From: Fibrobacter sp. UBA1765
Lineage (GTDB): Bacteria; Fibrobacterota; Fibrobacteria; Fibrobacterales; Fibrobacteraceae
DNA length: 12,704 bases
Assembly: GCA_002314675.1 (NCBI GenBank)
Contig: DCGZ01000083.1
Span: 12,809-25,512 of the forward strand
Reading direction: 5' to 3'
Both the position numbers and the translations under genes were made by a program. The notes below the pieces were generated by a model, which made no database searches, was not told the DNA's origin, and saw only the letters and a program-made list of their open reading frames with translations. Shown here piece after piece: positions 6,696 through 10,721 of the stretch. Position 1 is the stretch's first letter. Every line of letters starts with the position of its first letter.

Positions 6696-8249
6696 ATGAA
6701 GAAGTTTCTTCTAACATCCCTTGTTGTAGCCTCTGCAGTATTTGCTGCACCTGCTGCAGAACAAGCAGCTCCAGCCGCACAGCCGGCAACAGAACAGGTT
6801 GCAGCTCAGCCAGCAGCAACTCCAGCACCTGCCGCTCAGCCGGCAGCCGAACAGGCAACCCAAACAGCACAGCCAGCAACAGAGCAGGCAGCACCGGTAG
6901 CAGAAGCAACCCCAGCAGCTCAGCCAGCTGAACAAGCAGCAGCTCCTGCAGAAGCACCAAAGGCTGAAGAAGCAGCTCAGCCAGCAGAAGCAACAGCTCC
7001 AGTTGCTACAGAAGCAACAGCTCCAGCAGAACAGGCACAGGTAGCAGAAACAGCAGCAGACTCAGCAACAGCAGAAGCTCCAAAGGCCGAAGAAGCACAG
7101 ACCGCAGAAGCCGCTCCTGTAGAAGCAGCTCCAGCAGAAGAAAAGCAGGAAGATGTTTCCAAGGTTGCAGTCAAGGCTCCTGTTGAAGAAATTGTTGAAG
7201 AAGAAGAAATCATCTACGTAAAGAAGAAGAACAAGAAGCTTCTCGAAAGCGAAAAGTTATCCTTCGATATTCTCGCAGACTTCGAAATCCAGGCCGGCAA
7301 GAACCTCTGGATCACCGAAGATGACGAAAACAAGGACAACCTCGAAGAATGGACCGGTAAAGCAGACCTCGCTGCTGTTGTAGAAACCGACGACTTCATG
7401 GGTGTCTTGGCTCTTGAAATCTATCCGGGCGACAACAACGCTACCAAGGAAGAAATCAACGACGGTAAGGTCAGCGATTACTTCAACCTTACAGAAGCAT
7501 GGGCATGGCAGCGTACCAAGTACTTTAACTTCAAGCTCGGTCGCTGGGACAACACCGACAAGAACGGAGACTACTTCGGTGGCTACGTAGACGGTTACCT
7601 CGCAGGTTTCCGCTCAACACAGAAGTCCGAAAACCAGATGCAGTTCGGTTTCACACCGTCTGAATTCCTTGCAATGAACATCAGCCTCATTAGCACAGGC
7701 GAGCACTTGAACACCGGTGACCTTCGTGCACAGTTCTCCTTCCATGACCTTCCAAGCATCGAACGCTTGAAGATCGACATTACCTACCGTTCCAACATCT
7801 TTGACGAAGTCTACAGCTCCGACTCTGACATTCGTCACAACGTTTCCCTCAAGGGCTTCCTCCCGATCATGAAGGACCACATCGGACTCTTCGTTGAAGC
7901 AGCTCTCCTCGGCCTTGATTCCCAGGAAGAAAAGGAAACTACATTCGTAAAGAACGGCAAGACCTATACAACAACAAAGACTGTTGACGGTGACTGGTAC
8001 ACCCCGATTACCGGCGGTCTTATTTTTGAAACCCCGGTTGTCGACAAGATCATTCTTGAAGCTGAATACGTAGCTGACCGCGACGACTCCCCGTACAAGA
8101 CCGAAGGCAAGCATGTCAAGGATGTCCTTGGCGCCCTCTACCTTGAAAAGGCTCTTACCGACCGCTTCACACTTTCTGCAGGCGTACATAGCTTCGGCAG
8201 CACAAGGGACTTCACAATTAGCGGCAACCTCGTAGGTCGCATCAACTAA
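6696..8249 (+). CDS. Porin-like outer-membrane beta-barrel with long Ala/Pro-rich N-terminal linker
   Basis: A 517-residue exported protein. The start at 6696 is fixed by AGGAG (6683-6687) eight bases upstream and by the signal peptide MKKFLLTSLVVASAVFA that follows, with cleavage near AFA/AP. Residues of about 18-150 are almost only Ala, Pro, Glu, Gln and Thr. An acidic run EEIVEEEEII and a basic KKKNKK follow at about 163-181. From about 188 to the end the sequence alternates like a beta-barrel, rich in Asp/Asn turns and aromatic girdle residues (FNFKLGRWDNTD, MQFGFTPSEF, LRAQFSFHDL, FTLSAGVHSFGS). It ends GRIN, without the usual terminal aromatic residue. The linker could span the periplasm toward peptidoglycan. 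The barrel half favours AAC, AAG, CTC and TTC codons, hinting at high expression. It stands alone between its own leader and terminator. The barrel call is inferred from pattern; the exact family is not recognised. Confidence 0.8.
   Translation: MKKFLLTSLVVASAVFAAPAAEQAAPAAQPATEQVAAQPAATPAPAAQPAAEQATQTAQPATEQAAPVAEATPAAQPAEQAAAPAEAPKAEEAAQPAEATAPVATEATAPAEQAQVAETAADSATAEAPKAEEAQTAEAAPVEAAPAEEKQEDVSKVAVKAPVEEIVEEEEIIYVKKKNKKLLESEKLSFDILADFEIQAGKNLWITEDDENKDNLEEWTGKADLAAVVETDDFMGVLALEIYPGDNNATKEEINDGKVSDYFNLTEAWAWQRTKYFNFKLGRWDNTDKNGDYFGGYVDGYLAGFRSTQKSENQMQFGFTPSEFLAMNISLISTGEHLNTGDLRAQFSFHDLPSIERLKIDITYRSNIFDEVYSSDSDIRHNVSLKGFLPIMKDHIGLFVEAALLGLDSQEEKETTFVKNGKTYTTTKTVDGDWYTPITGGLIFETPVVDKIILEAEYVADRDDSPYKTEGKHVKDVLGALYLEKALTDRFTLSAGVHSFGSTRDFTISGNLVGRIN
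6747..7145 (+). repeat. Low-complexity GCA/CCA-rich coding repeat in the porin gene
   Basis: About 400 bases encode imperfect runs such as AEQAAPAAQPATEQ, built from GCAGC, CCAGC and GAACAGGC words. The repeats are in frame and lie between the signal peptide and the barrel. Slippage or recombination here would change linker length by whole codons. The reading frame stays open throughout. Confidence 0.75.
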
Positions 8250-8270
8250 TATAAGTTCTTGAAGGCTTTA

Positions 8271-8302
8271 AATCCTCTGCAGCCATGCAGGGGATTTTTT
8301 TT
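8271..8302 (+). terminator. Intrinsic terminator of the porin gene
   Basis: AATCCTCTGCA pairs with TGCAGGGGATT (11 pairs, one G-U) around GCCA, followed by eight Ts. It begins 21 bases after the stop codon. Confidence 0.92.
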
Positions 8303-8380
8303 GTTTTCAGCTAGAATCGGATCTACTTGATGATGAAAATTCGCGTTTGAAAAATTCTTGGAGAAAAACATGTGGGCATT

Positions 8381-8514
8381 GCGCAAACAAGTTTGCGCCG
8401 GTGGCTTGCCGTATCAGCGAGGCTTAACGTTATAAACACGCCTCGCTGTCGGTTCAAAAGAGCGAACTTCCTAGCGGCGCTCTTTCGAATGGCTTAGCCA
8501 CTTCGCCACCTAAT
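8381..8514. repeat. Multi-hairpin structured element 1 (134 nt)
   Basis: The element lies between an ATT (8378-8380) and a terminal TAAT. Hairpin 1 is GCGCAAAC/GTTTGCGC. A closing stem GGTGGC (8400-8405) with GCCACC (8505-8510) then encloses three hairpins. These are CAGCGAGGC/GCCTCGCTG (8415-8448) with a 16-base loop, AAAGAGCG/CGCTCTTT (8457-8485), and TGGC/GCCA (8490-8500). The large loop starts TTAACGTT and ends ACAC, as do the terminal loops of the two 93-nt elements downstream. No promoter is visible. It could be a small palindromic mobile element or a structured RNA. Confidence 0.6.
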
Positions 8515-8521
8515 GCAAATG

Positions 8522-8556
8522 TTTAAAGGTGAATATTTAAAGGTGAATATTTAAAG
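8522..8556 (+). repeat. 14-bp tandem repeat, 2.5 copies
   Basis: TTTAAAGGTGAATA occurs twice in a row (8522-8535, 8536-8549), followed by a half copy TTTAAAG (8550-8556). It begins eight bases after structured element 1. Confidence 0.9.
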
Positions 8557-8586
8557 CCCCCCCCAAAAAAAAGGTGACAAAAAAAA
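8557..8586 (+). repeat. Homopolymer runs C8-A8 and A8
   Basis: Eight Cs (8557-8564) run into eight As (8565-8572). After GGTGAC a second run of eight As follows (8579-8586). A small palindrome GCATG/CATGC comes next at 8587-8600. Such tracts slip in replication and sequencing, so their lengths may be uncertain. Confidence 0.8.
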
Positions 8587-8622
8587 GCATGTCGGCATGC
8601 GAGCTCCGAAAATTTTCTCCTT

Positions 8623-8837
8623 GGCAGATAAAAGCGCTTGTTTTTGCAAATTTACCCGCCGTAAATGACAAAATATGAGATATTTTCTAGAGATTAACCT
8701 AACATCAAGAGAAAATGGCGGATAAAAAGACTGTAGATACGTTTTTTATCTGCCCTAAAGCATTGAATTGAGCCAAAATAGACACATACAAATTAAATTT
8801 GGCGGATAAATTTGGTATACAGGCACTCATTTATCCG
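8623..8837. repeat. Three inverted-repeat pairs built on GGCRGATAAA
   Basis: A GGCRGATAAA-type word occurs alternately on the two strands. Pair 1 is GGCAGATAAAA (8623-8633) with ATTTACCCGCC (8650-8660), imperfect. Pair 2 is GGCGGATAAAAA (8717-8728) with TTTTTATCTGCC (8743-8754). Pair 3 is GGCGGATAAAT (8801-8811) with ATTTATCCG (8829-8837). Arms are 14-17 bases apart and pairs recur at 94 and 84 bases. They could be stem-loops or paired sites for a dimeric protein. The function is unknown. Confidence 0.6.
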
Positions 8838-8901
8838 TATTTTTGCGAATTTTAGGATGCAAAAAGTTGTTTATTGGCTTTTTTCCTGCAATAAGCAGCT
8901 C

Positions 8902-9023
8902 GGGATAAGCAGATTGCCGTCAAGGGCCAGTGCCCTTGACGGCCCTTCGGGCGCCTTAGGCGCGTTAACGCTGCTTAACGTTCGCTTTCGCTCACACGCC
9001 GCGTTAATCGAACTGCTCATCCC
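8902..9023 (-). pseudogene. tRNA acceptor/T-arm fragment split by structured element 2
   Basis: The left piece GGGATAAGCAGATT (8902-8915) and right piece CGAACTGCTCATCCC (9009-9023) flank the 93-nt element. Joined, they form a hairpin with a ten-pair, 11-position stem (one A-C mismatch) and the seven-base loop ATTCGAA. On the minus strand this is the T-loop TTCGAAT of a tRNA, with T stem and acceptor stem but no D or anticodon arm. The left piece differs from the 3' end of the intact tRNA-Pro nearby by one base (AAGCAG for AACCAG). Confidence 0.6.
8916..9008. repeat. Structured palindromic element 2 (93 nt)
   Basis: Hairpin 1 is a perfect 12-pair stem GCCGTCAAGGGC/GCCCTTGACGGC with loop CAGT. 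Next come two small palindromes, GCCC-TTC-GGGC and GCGCC-TTA-GGCGC. The terminal stem pairs TTAACGCTGC (8965-8974) with GCCGCGTTAA (8998-9007), with one mismatch, around a loop running from TTAACGTT to CACAC. It ends TAAT. It sits within the T-loop of a tRNA-like fragment. Its length and fold match element 3 at 9105-9197 although the stems differ in sequence. Confidence 0.7.
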
Positions 9024-9043
9024 TTCTCAATTGGATTATATCA

Positions 9044-9089
9044 ACGAAAAAAGGCCGCCCCATAATGATTTTGGGCGACCTTTTTTCGT
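9044..9089. terminator. Bidirectional terminator-like hairpin next to a tRNA-Pro 3' fragment
   Basis: ACGAAAAAAGG (9044-9054) pairs with CCTTTTTTCGT (9079-9089), continuing after one mismatch with CGCCC/GGGCG. The T tract works in both directions. The ACGAAAA…TTTTCGT ends and the position abutting a tRNA-Pro 3' end copy the arrangement of the real tRNA-Pro terminator at 9234-9271. Confidence 0.75.
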
Positions 9090-9215
9090 CGGGATAACCA
9101 GATTGTTGCATGCCGCCAGAGCGGCACGCAACCCCTTCGGGGCGCTTACGCGCGTTAGTTGCCCTTGACGTCGGCCTCGCCGACACGGGCAACTAATCGA
9201 ACTTGAATACATCAG
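9090..9215 (-). pseudogene. Degenerate tRNA-Pro 3' fragment split by structured element 3
   Basis: CGGGATAACCAGATT (9090-9104) is identical to the 3' end of tRNA-Pro at 9272-9286, including the preceding CGT. After the 93-nt insert, CGAACT (9198-9203) resumes the T-loop, followed by a diverged continuation (TGAATACATC against the tRNA's GATGACATTC). The right-hand limit is approximate. Confidence 0.55.
9105..9197. repeat. Structured palindromic element 3 (93 nt)
   Basis: Hairpin 1 pairs GTTGCATGCCGC with GCGGCACGCAAC (one mismatch) around loop CAGA, a 12-position stem with a 4-base loop as in element 2. Then come CCCC-TTC-GGGG and GCGC-TTAC-GCGC. The terminal stem TTAGTTGCCC/GGGCAACTAA is a perfect ten pairs. 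It encloses a loop from TTGACGTC to GACAC with its own inner stem GTCGGC/GCCGAC. It ends TAAT. The linker matches element 2 closely (CCTTCGGG, GCGCGTTA), while stem sequences differ and keep pairing. Confidence 0.7.
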
Positions 9216-9233
9216 TTCGAATTCGAAATGCAA

Positions 9234-9271
9234 ACGAAAAGTCCCCCAACAAATGTTGGAGGACTTTTCGT
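9234..9271 (-). terminator. Intrinsic terminator of tRNA-Pro
   Basis: ACGAAAAGTCC (9234-9244) pairs with GGACTTTTCGT (9261-9271) and, after a mismatch, CCAACA with TGTTGG around a two-base loop. It starts at the tRNA 3' end. It would also end any transcript reading through from hisD. Confidence 0.88.
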
Positions 9272-9344
9272 CGGGATAACCAGATTCGAACTGATGACAT
9301 TCTGCTCCCAAAGCAGACGCTCTACCAGACTGAGCTACATCCCG
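9271..9344 (-). tRNA. tRNA-Pro (anticodon UGG)
   Basis: A 74-nt cloverleaf on the minus strand. The acceptor stem pairs CGGGATG with TATCCCG, with the C1-G72 pair typical of bacterial tRNA-Pro, and discriminator A. The D stem is GCTC/GAGC. The anticodon stem is TCTGC/GCAGA with loop TTTGGGA, giving anticodon UGG. The T stem is ATCAG/CTGGT with loop TTCGAAT. CCA is not encoded. It has its own promoter and terminator. Partial copies of its 3' end lie downstream at 9090 and, diverged, at 8902. Confidence 0.97.
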
Positions 9345-9354
9345 TTTGTGCGCA

Positions 9355-9384
9355 CAAATATAGGATATTCGAGCACATTGTCAA
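9355..9384 (-). promoter_or_regulatory. Promoter of tRNA-Pro
   Basis: On the minus strand a perfect TTGACA (9384-9379) precedes TATATT (9362-9357, extended to TATATTTG) by 16 bases. The tRNA begins 10 bases after the octamer. It lies between the hisD stop codon and the tRNA. Confidence 0.88.
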
Positions 9385-9403
9385 GGGTAAAACGCATATT
9401 TTT

Positions 9404-10675
9404 TTACAAGCGCTTCAAAACAGCCTGTGCATGGTGGAAGAAACCTTCTGCCATGGCAACTTCTGCAATCGGCTTTGCGTTTTTAAGGATTGCCTTTTGA
9501 CTGTAGCGAATCACGCTCATACGCTTAAGGAAGTCATAAACGCCAAGAGGGCTCGAGAAACGCGCAGTTCCGTTTGTCGGAAGCACATGGTTAGGGCCTG
9601 CAAAATAGTCTCCAACAGGTTCACTGGACCACGGGCCAATAAATACAGCGCCGGCATTGTCAATGCGTTCCGCTAGGGAATCCGCATCGCGAGTCATAAC
9701 TTCCAAGTGTTCCGGAGCAATCGCATTTGCGATTGCTACACCGTCATCCCAGTTCTTGACAACAAGAATACGGCCAAAGTTTTCAAGCACCTTTTCAAGC
9801 TTTTCACGCTTCGGAGAATTTTCAACCTGGGCTTCAACGCAAGCAGAAATATCACGAGCCGCAGCCAAGGAATCGGTTATGCAAATAGCTGCTTCAAAGC
9901 CAGAACCATGTTCAGCCTGTGCAAGCAAGTCAGCAGCGACAAAATCCGGGTCGGAGGTATCATCAGCCATCACAAGAACTTCAGACGGACCTGCGATCAT
10001 ATCGATATCGACAATGCCAAAGACTTCCTTCTTTGCGACTGCTGCAAAAACGTTACCAGGGCCAACAATCTTATCGACTCGTTCAACACCCTTAACGCCA
10101 TAAGCAAGCATTGCAACAGCCTGGGCACCGCCAATGTGGTAAACTTCCTTAATGCCAAGTTCCTTGACGGTAAACGCAACTGCTGGATTCAAGCCGCCCT
10201 TTGCCGGAGTTACGACTACGATTTCAGAAACACCAGCAACAAGAGCTGGAACCGCATTCATAATAACAGTGCTTGGGTAAACGCCAGCACCACCAGGTAC
10301 ATAAAGACCTACTCGACGCATCGGGCGAATGCGCTGGCCAAGAACCACACCGTCGTTAGCCTTGATATTCCAGGTTTTTTCCATTTGATGCTTATGGAAA
10401 TCACGAACGTTACGGATTGCGGTACGAATTGCAGACTGCAAAGATTCCGGAGCCTTAGCCGCAGCAGAGTCAATCGCCTTCTGAGAAATTTTCAAGGAAG
10501 CGCCCGTAAGGCCATCGAACTGCTTAGCGTACTTAAGGGCTGCAGCCATGCCGTTTGTACGGACATCATCCAAAATACCAAGAACCTTATCGTAGATTTC
10601 GCGGCTTGGAGCAACGCTACGAGAGCAGATTCTTTCTATTTCCTTAGACTTCGGAGTAACTTTTACAATTTCCAT
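9404..10675 (-). CDS. hisD: Histidinol dehydrogenase
   Basis: Catalyses the last two steps of histidine synthesis, the NAD-dependent oxidation of L-histidinol to L-histidine via the aldehyde, as a cytoplasmic zinc enzyme. At 423 residues it has the usual length. Visible hallmarks are GLYVPGGAGVYPSTV at about 123-137, IVGPGN near 203-208, IAGPSEVLVMAD at about 227-238 and LLAQAEHG at 250-257 (Gln and His zinc ligands). APEHLE follows with catalytic Glu322/His323, then VGDYFAGPNHVLP (Asp zinc ligand) and a C-terminal HHAQA (His zinc ligand). I chose the ATG at 10675: AAAGGTGA ends six bases before it, whereas the in-frame ATG at 10681 abuts that site. It lies 46 bases downstream of cimA on the same strand, so it is probably cotranscribed. 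No other his gene is in the window. Confidence 0.96.
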   Translation of the reverse strand: MEIVKVTPKSKEIERICSRSVAPSREIYDKVLGILDDVRTNGMAAALKYAKQFDGLTGASLKISQKAIDSAAAKAPESLQSAIRTAIRNVRDFHKHQMEKTWNIKANDGVVLGQRIRPMRRVGLYVPGGAGVYPSTVIMNAVPALVAGVSEIVVVTPAKGGLNPAVAFTVKELGIKEVYHIGGAQAVAMLAYGVKGVERVDKIVGPGNVFAAVAKKEVFGIVDIDMIAGPSEVLVMADDTSDPDFVAADLLAQAEHGSGFEAAICITDSLAAARDISACVEAQVENSPKREKLEKVLENFGRILVVKNWDDGVAIANAIAPEHLEVMTRDADSLAERIDNAGAVFIGPWSSEPVGDYFAGPNHVLPTNGTARFSSPLGVYDFLKRMSVIRYSQKAILKNAKPIAEVAMAEGFFHHAQAVLKRL

Positions 10676-10721
10676 AATCATTCACCTTTTAACTTGTCTA
10701 GGCTATAAATTTTTGCGATTT

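Larger units (their letters stand above)
8303..9233. other. Gene-free, repeat-rich island between the porin terminator and the tRNA-Pro terminator
   Basis: No open frame here has a ribosome site, codon bias or recognisable protein. The longer frames simply cross hairpins and tRNA fragments. The stretch holds, in order: a 134-nt multi-hairpin element, 14-bp tandem repeats, homopolymer runs, three inverted-repeat pairs, and two 93-nt elements inside tRNA-Pro-like fragments. Positions 8303-8380 and 8838-8890 show nothing I can name. Confidence 0.7.

Noticed and set aside
8381..8514. tRNA-Ser-like or signal-recognition-particle RNA
   Set aside because: The minus strand has a stretch resembling a Ser/Leu tRNA D-arm (GGTGGCGAAGTGGCTAAG), but there is no seven-base anticodon loop, T-loop or acceptor pairing. 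The conserved SRP RNA GGAAG core is also absent.
8716..8772. Short frame ATGGCGGATAAA… (18 codons) in the inverted-repeat region
   Set aside because: Its first codons are simply the GGCGGATAAAAA repeat arm, and there is no convincing ribosome site or conservation to test.
8812..9168. Open frame of 118 codons on the plus strand
   Set aside because: It runs straight through hairpin element 2 and a terminator-like hairpin, has no ribosome site and shows no protein family.
8916..9197. Integron attC sites
   Set aside because: The stems contain GTTA and TAAC words, but no paired RYYYAAC and GTTRRRY core sites in the right order, no cassette genes and no integrase are present.
9036..9311. Open frame of 91 codons on the minus strand
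   Set aside because: It begins inside tRNA-Pro and crosses its terminator and element 3. Structure explains the sequence better than coding.
8903..9344. CRISPR array
   Set aside because: Repeated units are few, unequal, strongly self-complementary and tied to tRNA ends. There are no regular spacers and no cas genes.
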